A DNA stretch of 64,000 bases. It comes from Microbacterium luteum (GTDB taxonomy: Bacteria; Actinomycetota; Actinomycetes; Actinomycetales; Microbacteriaceae). The notes under the pieces are model-generated. The model saw only the letters and a list, made by a program, of their open reading frames with translations. It had not been told where the DNA came from and made no database searches. The stretch is taken from positions 2,914,001 to 2,978,000 of the forward strand of contig NZ_CP063814.1 of NCBI RefSeq assembly GCF_015277875.1. The letters are read 5' to 3'. Below are positions 19,774 to 28,127 of the stretch, piece by piece. A program made the position numbers and the translations under genes. Every line of letters begins with the position of its first letter. The stretch's first letter is position 1.

Positions 19774-20892
19774 GTGACCACCGCATCCCCACCGCTGCGG
19801 GCCGGCATCATCGGCGCCGGCGCCATCGCCCAGGCCCACGCGACCGCGATCGCCGAGCTCGCCCCCCGGATCACCCTCGTCGGCGTCGCCGACCTCGACC
19901 CTGCGCGCGCGGTCGAGTTCGCGGATCGCTTCGGTGCGCCGGCGACCTACACAACCGCGGATGAGCTGCTCGCCGCCGCGGACCTCGACATCGTCTCGGT
20001 GTGCACACCGCCGCAGACCCACGCGCCCCTGGCGATCGCGGCGATGCGGGCGGGGGTGCCGGTGCTCGTGGAGAAGCCCACCGCCCTCAGCCTCGCCGAG
20101 GTCGACGAGCTTGCCGCCGTCAGCGACGCGACCGGGGTTCCGGTTCTCACGGTCTACCAGCACCGGTTCGGCGCGGCGGCGCTGCGGCTGCGCCGGCTCG
20201 TCGCCGACGGCGTGCTCGGACGCCCGCTGGTGGCGACGTGCGAGACGCTCTGGCACCGCCCCGACGAGTACTTCGCCGTGCCGTGGCGCGGGCGCTGGGA
20301 CACCGAGGGCGGCGGGCCGACGATGGGGCACGGCATCCACCAGTTCGACCTGCTGCTGAGCATCCTGGGGCCGTGGTCGGAGGTGTCGGCCATGGCGGCA
20401 CGGCAGTCGCGGCCGACCGACACCGAGGACGTGTCGCTCGTGCTCGCCCGGTTCGACAACGGCGCCCTGGCCACCGTCGTCAATTCGGTCGTGTCGCCGC
20501 GAGAGACCACGCGGCTGCGCGTGGACTTCGCCTTCGCGACGGTGGAACTCGAGCACCTCTACGGCTACACCGATGCCGACTGGAGGTTCACCCCCGCTCC
20601 CGGCCACGAGCACCTCGCCGATCTGTGGCACACGGGCGCCGGCGACGACGACGTCGTGAGCGGGCACCGCCTGCAGCTCGCGGCGATCATCGACGCCCTC
20701 GCCGACGGCGGCGAACCGGAGGTGTCGATCGTGGATGCGCGACGCACGCTGGAATTCGCCGCGGCGACCTACGCCTCGGCCTTCCGCGGCGTGCGGGTGG
20801 CGGCGGGCGAGATCTCGGGCGACGATGCCTTCATGACCCGGATGGACGGCGACGGGGCGCCCTGGGCGCCGGTGAAGGAGACCGCGGCATGA
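19774..20892 (+). CDS. Gfo/Idh/MocA-family oxidoreductase
   Basis: A 372-residue NAD(P)-dependent sugar or cyclitol dehydrogenase. The Rossmann motif is AGIIGAGAIAQAHA, the conserved lysine motif is VEKPTALS, and the C-terminal substrate domain contains GHGIHQFDLL with the catalytic-region histidine. The GTG at 19774 follows GAGGAGGAG. The stop overlaps the ATG of the PmoA-like gene (ATGA). It is clearly paralogous to the N-terminal part of the fused protein at 22591 (both have YFAVPWRGRW and TEGGG). Family substrates range from myo-inositol to glucosides; the exact one cannot be read from the sequence. Confidence 0.9.
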   Translation: MTTASPPLRAGIIGAGAIAQAHATAIAELAPRITLVGVADLDPARAVEFADRFGAPATYTTADELLAAADLDIVSVCTPPQTHAPLAIAAMRAGVPVLVEKPTALSLAEVDELAAVSDATGVPVLTVYQHRFGAAALRLRRLVADGVLGRPLVATCETLWHRPDEYFAVPWRGRWDTEGGGPTMGHGIHQFDLLLSILGPWSEVSAMAARQSRPTDTEDVSLVLARFDNGALATVVNSVVSPRETTRLRVDFAFATVELEHLYGYTDADWRFTPAPGHEHLADLWHTGAGDDDVVSGHRLQLAAIIDALADGGEPEVSIVDARRTLEFAAATYASAFRGVRVAAGEISGDDAFMTRMDGDGAPWAPVKETAA

Positions 20893-21788
20893 CGCTCATG
20901 ATCACGCGCGAGGACACCCGGCTGAGAGTGACCGCCGACACGGTCGAGATCGCGACCTACGTCTTCGACGCCGATGCGCCGGCCTTCGAGGGACCCAAGC
21001 CCTACCTGCATCCGATCCGCGCCCTCGATGGTGGGCTGCTCACCGGCTTCCGCCCGTGGGACCACCGCTGGCACAAGGGACTGCAGTTCACGTGGACGCA
21101 TGTCTCGGGCGAGAACTTCTGGGGCGGCCCGACCTACATCGACGGCGAGGGCTACGTCGCTCGCGACAACGTCGGCCGCATGCGCCATGACGGCTTCACC
21201 GCGATGCGCACCGCCGGCGACGAGGTCTCGTTCCGCGAAGACCTCACGTGGATCACCCAGGCCGGCCGGGAGTGGATCACCGAGCGGCGCACGCACCGCT
21301 TCGGCGGCGTCGACCGCGAGCGGGGCCTGTGGGTCCTCGATTTCGAGACGACGCTGCACAACGTCAGCGGCGGAACCCTCGAACTCGGCAGTCCCACCAC
21401 GCAGGGGCGACCGAACGCCGGCTACACGGGCTTCTTCCTGCGGATGCCACGGGCGTGGACCGGGGGGACGGTGACCTCGCCCGTCACCTCCGATCCTGGC
21501 GCGCTCATGGGCGCCGAGGCGCCGTGGGTCGCCTTCTCCGGCCAGCACGACGACGTGGACGGCGGGGGCACGGTGCTCTGCTACGCCGGGCGGTCGTCGG
21601 CGCCGCCTCCAGTGAAGTGGTTCGTGCGCACCGAGCCGTTCCCGGTGCTCAGCCCCTCGCCGTCGTTCGACGAGCACATCGCCTTCGCGCCCGACACCGA
21701 GATCACCCTCGCGCACCGATACGTCTTCGGCGACCGCATGTGGGATCAGGACGAGGCCCGCGCGATCGCGACGGAGCTGGCACCGTGA
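20889..21788 (+). CDS. PmoA/DUF6807 family protein
   Basis: A 299-residue soluble beta-rich protein: PKPYLHPIRALDG near 30, DHRWHKGLQFTW, GENFWGGPTY, GRPNAGYTGFFLR and HRYVFGD. These are hallmarks of the DUF6807 family, annotated PmoA-like but common in sugar-catabolic operons and unrelated to methane oxidation here. The motif HxIRxLDG with DHxWHxGL resembles aldose-epimerase-type active sites, so a carbohydrate-modifying role is plausible but unproven. The ATG at 20889 overlaps the previous stop, and its own stop overlaps the GTG of the cupin gene; the three genes are translationally coupled. Confidence 0.85.
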   Translation: MTLMITREDTRLRVTADTVEIATYVFDADAPAFEGPKPYLHPIRALDGGLLTGFRPWDHRWHKGLQFTWTHVSGENFWGGPTYIDGEGYVARDNVGRMRHDGFTAMRTAGDEVSFREDLTWITQAGREWITERRTHRFGGVDRERGLWVLDFETTLHNVSGGTLELGSPTTQGRPNAGYTGFFLRMPRAWTGGTVTSPVTSDPGALMGAEAPWVAFSGQHDDVDGGGTVLCYAGRSSAPPPVKWFVRTEPFPVLSPSPSFDEHIAFAPDTEITLAHRYVFGDRMWDQDEARAIATELAP

Positions 21789-22540
21789 CCGCGGGTCACC
21801 CCCTCACCGGGCCGATCCGCGTACCGCCCCTCTTCCCCGGCGGAGTCGCGGTGAGCGACCTGTGCGTCTACGACACCGAGGGCGCCGACGGGCTGGCGGG
21901 CGGCTCGCCGCACCTGCATACGGCCTCGAGCGAGGGCTATGTGGTCACCGGCGGCACCGGCGAGGTGCACACCCTCTCGCACGCCGGCGCGGCCATCCAT
22001 CCGCTCGCTCCCGGGGAGGTCGTCCACTTCTCGCCCGGGACCGTGCACCGGCTGGTGAACCGCGGCGATCTGCGCCTGGTCGTGGTCATGCAGAATGCGG
22101 GCCTCCCCGAGGCGGGGGATGCGGTGCTCACCTTTCCGCCCGACGTCCTCGACGATCCCGACGCCTACGCCGCCGCCGCAACCCTTCCCGACGGCGACCC
22201 CGATGTGCGGGCCTCGGCCGCGCGTCGCCGCCGCGACCTCGCCCTCGAGGGCTACGGGCTGCTGCGCGCGCAGATCCGCGACCGGGGACCGGAGGCGTAC
22301 GCGGAGTTCCACCGCCGCGCCGCGAAGCTCGTGCAGCCCCGCGTCGCGCAGTGGCAGCAGCAGTGGACGCGCACCGTGGTCGCCGAGACGGAGCGCACGC
22401 GTGACCAGCTCGCTGCCCTCGCCGAGGGCAGCCCCGGCCTGATGTCCGACGCGGCCGTGGTGCGCGCCGAGCCGACCCCCGGCCCGCGGGGGTTCGGGAT
22501 GTGCGGGCGCCTGCAGACCTGGCGATGGCCCGCGGGCTGA
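21785..22540 (+). CDS. Cupin-domain protein
   Basis: A 251-residue protein. Residues about 15-105 form a cupin barrel: HLHTASSEGYVVTGGTGEVHT is motif 1 (HxH with Glu) and GEVVHFSPGTVHRLVN is motif 2 with its histidine, giving a possible metal site. The C-terminal half is charged and helical (LALEGYGLLRAQIRD) and matches no fold I recognise. The GTG at 21785 overlaps the DUF6807 stop. Cupins in such operons are sugar isomerases, epimerases or sensors. The fused Gfo gene begins 50 bases later. Confidence 0.82.
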   Translation: MTAGHPLTGPIRVPPLFPGGVAVSDLCVYDTEGADGLAGGSPHLHTASSEGYVVTGGTGEVHTLSHAGAAIHPLAPGEVVHFSPGTVHRLVNRGDLRLVVVMQNAGLPEAGDAVLTFPPDVLDDPDAYAAAATLPDGDPDVRASAARRRRDLALEGYGLLRAQIRDRGPEAYAEFHRRAAKLVQPRVAQWQQQWTRTVVAETERTRDQLAALAEGSPGLMSDAAVVRAEPTPGPRGFGMCGRLQTWRWPAG

Positions 22541-22590
22541 CCCCCTCCGTCCCCCGCCGACCCCGAACGTCTTCCCATGGAGGAGAGCTC

Positions 22591-23892
22591 ATGACCACCG
22601 ACCCCGACCGCGTTCTGCGGTGCGCCCTGGTGGGCACCGGCAACGTCGCCCGCCTGCACGCGGAGGCCGTCGCCGCCGACCCCGCCGCCCGGCTGGTGGC
22701 GGTGACCGACCTCTCCGCCGAGGCCGCCCGCGCGTTCGCGGAGATGCACGACGTTCCGGCCGTTCACGACGACCTCGAGGCCCTGCTGACGAGTGAGCAT
22801 CCCGACGTCGTACTGATCTGCACGCCCCCGGCGGTGCACCGGGAGCAGGCGCTCGCGGCGTTCGCGGCCGGAGCGCACGTGGTGGTCGAGAAGCCCCCCG
22901 CACCGAGCCTCGACGAGCTCGACGACATGCGGCGCGCCGCCGACGCAGCCGATCGGCGCCTCGCGGTGGTCTTCCAGCAGCGCACCGGCACCGCCGCCGC
23001 GCACGTGAAGCACCTCCTCGACAGCGGCGCCCTCGGCCGCCCGCTGATCGCCCAGTGCCAGACGCTGTGGTTCCGCGACGCGGACTACTTCGCCGTGCCG
23101 TGGCGCGGCAGGTGGAGCACGGAGGGCGGGGGCACCACGCTCGGGCACGGCATCCATCAGCTCGACCTGCTGGCGTTCCTGCTCGGCGATTGGGCGAGCG
23201 TCGAGGCGCGGATGTGGCGGCTGGACCGCGAGACCGAGACCGAAGACGCGTCCACCGCCACGGTTCGCTTCGCCGGCGGCACCGTCGCGCAGGTCGTCGC
23301 GAGCACGGTCTCCCCGCGCCAGACCAGCTCGATCCGCATCGACACGCAGAAGGCCACCGTGACGGTCGACCACCTCTACGGCCACGGTCACGAGAACTGG
23401 GCGATCACCCCGGCGCCCGGGTTCGAGCACGAGGCGGCCACGTGGGAGCTGCCGTCGCGTGAGATCCCGAGCGGTCATGCGCCCCTGCTGCACGACGTCT
23501 TCACCGCGTTGCGCGCCGGCGGGCCGCTCCCGCCGACCGCCGATGCGCCGGCACGGTCGCTGGAGATCGTGATCGATCTCGGCGGATGGTGGTGGATGCT
23601 CACCGACGAGTGGCGCGGGCTCGCCGTGCACCGCTCGGCCGATGCGGTCGTGTGGGAGCGGCAGGAGGGGCTCCTCCTCGACACGGTCGGACCCCCGGAA
23701 TCCGGCCTGCAGATCGGACGCCACGCGATGGCCCTCGCCGACGGCGACGACGCGGCGTGGATCTACTTCTTCTCCCACCCGTGGTGGGACGGATCCGAGA
23801 TCGCCGACGCCTCCGACGACCTGCATCGACGCAGTTCCGTGCAGCGTGCGCGCCTGCACGTCGTCGACGACGTGCTGGTCTGCGTGCGCTGA
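22591..23892 (+). CDS. Gfo/Idh/MocA oxidoreductase fused in frame to the tail of a glycoside hydrolase
   Basis: Residues 1 to about 330 are a Gfo/Idh/MocA dehydrogenase (ALVGTGNVARLHAE, VVEKPPAPS, LGHGIHQLDLL), paralogous to the protein at 19774. Where that paralogue finishes TLEFAAATYASAF, this one reads SLEIVIDLGG and continues into WWWMLTDEWRGLAVHRS, QIGRHAMAL, AWIYFFSHPWW and a final VVDDVLVCVR. The last 100 residues look like the C-terminal blades of a GH43-like five-bladed-propeller hydrolase. The likely cause is a deletion that removed the oxidoreductase C-terminus and the hydrolase N-terminus. The hydrolase part alone should be inactive, and the dehydrogenase lacks its last 40 or so residues. 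ATG at 22591 after GGAGAG. Confidence 0.8.
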   Translation: MTTDPDRVLRCALVGTGNVARLHAEAVAADPAARLVAVTDLSAEAARAFAEMHDVPAVHDDLEALLTSEHPDVVLICTPPAVHREQALAAFAAGAHVVVEKPPAPSLDELDDMRRAADAADRRLAVVFQQRTGTAAAHVKHLLDSGALGRPLIAQCQTLWFRDADYFAVPWRGRWSTEGGGTTLGHGIHQLDLLAFLLGDWASVEARMWRLDRETETEDASTATVRFAGGTVAQVVASTVSPRQTSSIRIDTQKATVTVDHLYGHGHENWAITPAPGFEHEAATWELPSREIPSGHAPLLHDVFTALRAGGPLPPTADAPARSLEIVIDLGGWWWMLTDEWRGLAVHRSADAVVWERQEGLLLDTVGPPESGLQIGRHAMALADGDDAAWIYFFSHPWWDGSEIADASDDLHRRSSVQRARLHVVDDVLVCVR

Positions 23893-23943
23893 CCCTTCGA
23901 GACGCGACGGGCCGGGTTTGTGATCCGACCGTTATGAATCGTT

Positions 23944-24014
23944 CAAAGGTTTTTCCGCGACCCCGCTTGCGAAACGTTTTTCCGTAGCCTACGGTATCAG
24001 GCAAGCGCTTTCCC
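23944..24014 (+). promoter_or_regulatory. Sugar importer promoter with LacI-type operators
   Basis: The -35 TTGCGA (23967-23972), 17-base spacer and -10 TACGGT (23990-23995) give a start near 24002. Operators of the LacI type lie between the boxes (GCGAAACGTTTTTCC, 23969-23983) and across the start (CAAGCGCTTTCCC, 24002-24014), with a half site at 23944-23956. The leader to the ATG at 24112 is about 110 nt. Confidence 0.65.
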
Positions 24015-24111
24015 ATCCCGCACCACCTGCAACAGGGAACGTGCCGACACCGCATCAACGGACAACGAGCGTCTTGGTGAGAGAACACAGGCGTTCGAAG
24101 AGAGGACAAGG

Positions 24112-25410
24112 ATGTTCAGCAAGAAGCGGACCATGGCCGCCGTCGCGCTGGCGACCGGCGCGGGACTCGTCCTGGCCGGCTGCTCGGGAGGATCCGAGCC
24201 CGCCGACACGATGGACCCGAACGAGGAGGTCACGCTCGACCTCGCCTTCTGGGGCAACGACGTGCGCGCCGAGCTCTACAACGAGGTCATCGCGGCGTTC
24301 GAGGAGGAGTACCCGAACATCACGGTGAACTCCTCGTTCCTCGACTTCCCCGCCTTCTGGGAGCGTCGTCAGACCGAAGCCGCGGGCGGCAACCTGCCCG
24401 ACGTCATGCAGTTCGACTACTCGTACCTCCGCCAGTACTCCGAGAACGGCCTGCTGCTCGATCTCGACCCGTTCCTGGGCGGCATCATCGAGACCGACCC
24501 GATCCCGCAGAACATCCTCGACATCGGCGTCGTCGGCGGCACCACGTACGGCATCGCGACGTCGACCAACGCGTGGGGCATGTACACCAACCCCCAGTTG
24601 CTCGAGCAGGTCGGCGTGGACGAGTTCGCCGGCGGCACGTGGGATGACTACAGCGCGTGGATGGGCGAGGTGACCGACGCCAGCGGCGGCGATGTCTACG
24701 GCGGCTCGGACTACGCCGGGCGCATCCAGAACTTCGAGATCCAGCTGCGCGCCGAGGGAAGCGCCCTGTTCACCGAGGACGGCGAGCCCGGCTTCGACGA
24801 GGCGCGCCTCGCGCAGTTCTGGGAGGACGGCCAGGAGCTCATCGACTCGGGCGCCGTCATCTCGTCGCAGCGCCTCGAGGAGCTCTTCCCCACCTCCGGA
24901 TTCGGCGCCGGCGAGACGGCCAGCGAACTGACGTGGGACAACTTCGGAGCCGGCTACCTCGGCGAGCTGGGCGAGGACTACACCGAGCTCGGGCTGATCG
25001 CCCCGCCGATCACCGTCGAGGGGGCGCAGGACCTCTACCTCAAGCCCTCGATGCTCCACACCATCGGCGCGAACACCGAGCACCCCGAGGCCGCTGCGAC
25101 CCTGGTGAACTTCCTGGTGAACTCGCCCCAGTCGGGTGAGATCTTCGGCACCAACCGCGGCCTGCCCGCCTCGGAGACGGCCCTCGCCGCCGCCGAGCTC
25201 GACCCGCTGAGCCAGCAGATCGCCGACTACGAGGTCTCGATCCAGGACCGCCTGGGCGACGCCCCGCCGGTGCCGATCGTCGGCTACGGCACCCTGGAGG
25301 AGGAGTTCCGTGTGATCGGGCAGGAGCTCGGCTTCGGAACCATCACCGTCGACGAAGCGGTCGACCGCTTCTTCACCGAGATGGACGTGGTCCTCAGCAA
25401 CAACGCGTGA
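24112..25410 (+). CDS. Extracellular solute-binding lipoprotein of a sugar ABC importer
   Basis: A 432-residue lipoprotein: lysine-rich start, hydrophobic core and lipobox LAGC with the modified Cys at 24. The mature protein is a family 1 sugar-binding protein (VTLDLAFWGNDVRAELYNEVI, FEEEYPNITVN, LPDVMQFDYSYL, DAPPVPIVGYG). It captures oligosaccharides outside the membrane for the two permeases that follow. The ATG at 24112 follows GAGAGGACAAGG. It is about as long as, and very similar to, the frameshifted paralogue at 30208. No ATPase is encoded here, so a shared MsiK-type ATPase is likely (established for actinobacterial sugar importers). Confidence 0.95.
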   Translation: MFSKKRTMAAVALATGAGLVLAGCSGGSEPADTMDPNEEVTLDLAFWGNDVRAELYNEVIAAFEEEYPNITVNSSFLDFPAFWERRQTEAAGGNLPDVMQFDYSYLRQYSENGLLLDLDPFLGGIIETDPIPQNILDIGVVGGTTYGIATSTNAWGMYTNPQLLEQVGVDEFAGGTWDDYSAWMGEVTDASGGDVYGGSDYAGRIQNFEIQLRAEGSALFTEDGEPGFDEARLAQFWEDGQELIDSGAVISSQRLEELFPTSGFGAGETASELTWDNFGAGYLGELGEDYTELGLIAPPITVEGAQDLYLKPSMLHTIGANTEHPEAAATLVNFLVNSPQSGEIFGTNRGLPASETALAAAELDPLSQQIADYEVSIQDRLGDAPPVPIVGYGTLEEEFRVIGQELGFGTITVDEAVDRFFTEMDVVLSNNA

Positions 25411-25481
25411 CACACGCCGGGGGTCCGGCCGCCACGGCCGGGCCCCCGCCCATCGTTTCCCCTCTGTGGATGGAGTGAGCA

Positions 25482-26477
25482 GTGAGTACGACAGCGACGA
25501 GAGTGATCGTCACGGGAAAGAGTTCGCGGCGTTCGCTGATGCAGCGTCGGCGGGCTGAGAACGAGGCGACTCGTCCGGGTCAGAAGCGTCGTCAGCGCAA
25601 GGAGACCCTTGCCGGGTACGGGTTCCTGCTGCCCTGGCTGATCGGGTTCTTCGGGCTCACGATCATCCCGATGGTCTACTCGCTGTACCTCTCCTTCACC
25701 CGGTACAGCATCTTCCAGCCGCCCCGGTGGGTCGGTTTCGACAACTACATCCGGCTGTTCACCAACGACCCGCAGTTCATCCAGTCCGCACAGATCACCC
25801 TCGTGTACGTGCTGGTGGGAACCCCGATCATGCTCGCCGCCGCTCTCGCGGTCGCGATGCTGCTGAACTACCGCGACCGCGGGGCGGCGTTCTTCCGCTC
25901 GGCGTTCTACGCCCCGTCGCTGATCGGCGCGTCGGTCTCGGTCGCGATTGTGTGGCGGGCGATGTTCGCCGGCGAGGGCCCGGTCGACAACTTCCTCAGC
26001 TTCTTCGGCATCAACCTCGGCTCCTGGATCGGCAACCCCTCGCTGGTGCTCCCGGCGATGATCATCCTCGCGGTGTGGCAGTTCGGCGCGACGATGGTCA
26101 TCTTCCTCGCCGGTCTCAAGCAGATCCCGAAAGAGCTCTACGAAGCCGCCGAGATGGATGGCGCCGGACCCTGGCACCGCTTCCGCGCGGTCACCATGCC
26201 GATGCTCTCCCCGGTGATCTTCTTCAACCTGCTGCTGGGCATCATCGGCGCGTTCCAGGTGTTCGCCTCGGCCTACATCATCTCCAACGGCACCGGCGGC
26301 CCCGCCGGCATGACGAACTTCATCACCCTCTACCTCTACAAGCGCGGCTTCTCCGACGGCCAGTACGGCTACGCCGCCGCGATCGCCTGGGTGCTGCTGG
26401 TCGTCGTCGCCATCATCGCCGTGATCCTTTTCCGCACCCAGAAGAACTGGGTCCACTACTCGGGAGACAACCGATGA
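25482..26477 (+). CDS. Sugar ABC transporter permease (MalF type)
   Basis: A 331-residue inner-membrane permease with six predicted membrane helices (GFLLPWLIGFFGLTIIPMVY; ITLVYVLVGTPIMLAAALAV; YAAAIAWVLLVVVAIIAVIL). The cytoplasmic EAA loop is ELYEAAEMDGAGPWHRFRAV, which docks the ATPase. The N-terminal 45 residues are basic and unstructured. The GTG at 25482 follows GGAG. The stop overlaps the start of the second permease. Together with the upstream lipoprotein it forms a CUT1-type importer. Confidence 0.95.
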   Translation: MSTTATRVIVTGKSSRRSLMQRRRAENEATRPGQKRRQRKETLAGYGFLLPWLIGFFGLTIIPMVYSLYLSFTRYSIFQPPRWVGFDNYIRLFTNDPQFIQSAQITLVYVLVGTPIMLAAALAVAMLLNYRDRGAAFFRSAFYAPSLIGASVSVAIVWRAMFAGEGPVDNFLSFFGINLGSWIGNPSLVLPAMIILAVWQFGATMVIFLAGLKQIPKELYEAAEMDGAGPWHRFRAVTMPMLSPVIFFNLLLGIIGAFQVFASAYIISNGTGGPAGMTNFITLYLYKRGFSDGQYGYAAAIAWVLLVVVAIIAVILFRTQKNWVHYSGDNR

Positions 26478-27412
26478 GCACGCAGAGCTTCGGCGAACCG
26501 GCCGTCCAGGTCCTCGAACAGCAGGACATCGAAGAAGACCTCCCCGACCGCACCCCGCCCCGCCGCCGCAAGGTCAAGCGGAAGACCTGGCAGACCATCA
26601 TCTGGTTCACGGTCCTCATCGTCATCACCGCGGTCGTGCTCTACCCGCTGGTGTGGCTGCTGTTCGCGACGTTCAAGCCGACCTCCGAGTTCGGCCAGAA
26701 CCCCGGCATCCTCCCCGAGAACCCCACCGTGGGCAACTACCTCACCGTCATGGAAGGCATCGCCGGCATCCCGATGTGGAAGTTCTTCTGGAACTCCCTC
26801 GTGCTGGCCACCCTCGCCGTCATCGGCACCGTCCTCAGCTCCGCCCTCGCCGCCTACGCCTTCGCCCGCGTGCAGTTCAAAGGCCTCGGGATCCTCTTCG
26901 CCGCGATGATCGGCACCCTGCTGCTGCCGTTCCACGTCGTGATCATCCCCCAGTACCTGCTGTTCAACACCCTCGACATGATCGACACCTTCTGGCCGCT
27001 GGTCCTGCCGAAATTCCTCGCCACCGAAGCGTTCTTCGTCTTCCTGCTCGTCCAGTTCATGCGACAGATGCCCCGCGACATGGACGAAGCCGCCCGCATC
27101 GACGGCGCCGGACACCTCCGCATCTTCTGGGCCATCATCGTCCCGCTGATCAAACCCGCCCTCATCACCTGCGCGATCTTCTCCTTCATCTGGTCCTGGA
27201 ACGACTTCCTCGGCCCCCTCATCTACCTCACCAGCCCCGAGAACTACCCCCTCCCGATCGCGCTGCGCCTCTGGAACGACCAGACCTCCACCAGCGACTA
27301 CGGCGCCACGGTCACCGCATCGTTCCTCGCGCTGGTGCCGATCCTGATCTTCTTCATCGTCTTCCAACGCTTCCTCGTCGACGGCGTCGCCACCCAAGGC
27401 CTGAAAGGCTGA
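26474..27412 (+). CDS. Sugar ABC transporter permease (MalG type)
   Basis: A 312-residue permease with six helices (IIWFTVLIVITAVVLYPLVW; GILFAAMIGTLLLPFHVVII) and the EAA loop MDEAARIDGAGHLRIFWAII. An acidic N-terminal extension of about 30 residues precedes the first helix. The ATG at 26474 overlaps the MalF-type gene's stop (ATGA). The codon usage from about 26850 is strikingly biased to C-ending codons, as in a highly expressed gene. The next gene starts six bases after its stop. Confidence 0.95.
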   Translation: MSTQSFGEPAVQVLEQQDIEEDLPDRTPPRRRKVKRKTWQTIIWFTVLIVITAVVLYPLVWLLFATFKPTSEFGQNPGILPENPTVGNYLTVMEGIAGIPMWKFFWNSLVLATLAVIGTVLSSALAAYAFARVQFKGLGILFAAMIGTLLLPFHVVIIPQYLLFNTLDMIDTFWPLVLPKFLATEAFFVFLLVQFMRQMPRDMDEAARIDGAGHLRIFWAIIVPLIKPALITCAIFSFIWSWNDFLGPLIYLTSPENYPLPIALRLWNDQTSTSDYGATVTASFLALVPILIFFIVFQRFLVDGVATQGLKG

Positions 27413-27417
27413 CGCCC

Positions 27418-28095
27418 ATGACCACATCGTCGGAGCGGGCGCGGGAGCGTCGCGAGCTGAGGGCCGCCCGTCGCGGAGACCGCGACGGGAGCGGGCCGAC
27501 GCTCGACGAGCGCGCTCCCGCCCGCTTCCCGGGTGCCACGGCGAAGTTCGGCCTGCTCGGCGAGGTGCTCATGACGGGTCTGCTCGTCACGCTGGTGGCG
27601 GTGCCGGTCATCACCCTGCCCGTCGCGCTGGCCGCCGGCATCCGTCATCTGCGGCGGTTCGTGCGCGCCGAGGGCTCGCCGCTGTCGGCGTTCTGGTCGG
27701 ATGTGCGCCGCGGACTCGCCGGCGGCGCGCTCCTGGGCCTCGCCGTGCTCGTGCTCACCGGCCTGTTCGTGCTCGACATCGACCTGGCCGCGTCGGGCGC
27801 CCTGCCGGGCGGCCCGGTCATCGCCGTGGTCGGATGGGCCGGCCTGGCCGCCCTCGCGATCGCCGTGCTCACCGCCGCGGGGGCGTGGACGCCGGAGACC
27901 GGATGGCGCGGCGCGATCGGCGCGGTCCCCTCGCTTGTGCGCCACGACGTGCCGGGAGCGCTCTACCTGGCCGCGACCGCCGCGTTCGTCGTCATCGTCA
28001 CGTGGGCGCTCGTGCCCCTCGTGATCCCCGCCCTCGGATGCGCCGCACTGGCCGTGGTCGCCGTTCCCGAGCGCCCGCGGCGCCACGCCGGCTGA
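27418..28095 (+). CDS. DUF624/YesL-like membrane protein
   Basis: A 225-residue integral membrane protein. After a charged N-terminus (ERARERRELRAARRG) there are four or five hydrophobic segments (GLLVTLVAVPVITLPVALAA; LLGLAVLVLTGLFVLDIDLA; AFVVIVTWALVPLVIPALGC). FPGATAKFGLLGEVL and VPVITLPVA match the start of the DUF624/YesL family, commonly encoded with sugar ABC importers and plant-polysaccharide lyases. The role is unknown; it may be an accessory to the transporter. The ATG at 27418 is tightly placed after the permease stop. Confidence 0.75.
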   Translation: MTTSSERARERRELRAARRGDRDGSGPTLDERAPARFPGATAKFGLLGEVLMTGLLVTLVAVPVITLPVALAAGIRHLRRFVRAEGSPLSAFWSDVRRGLAGGALLGLAVLVLTGLFVLDIDLAASGALPGGPVIAVVGWAGLAALAIAVLTAAGAWTPETGWRGAIGAVPSLVRHDVPGALYLAATAAFVVIVTWALVPLVIPALGCAALAVVAVPERPRRHAG

Positions 28096-28127
28096 AGCCT
28101 CCACCCCCATCCTCGAAGGAGTCATGC

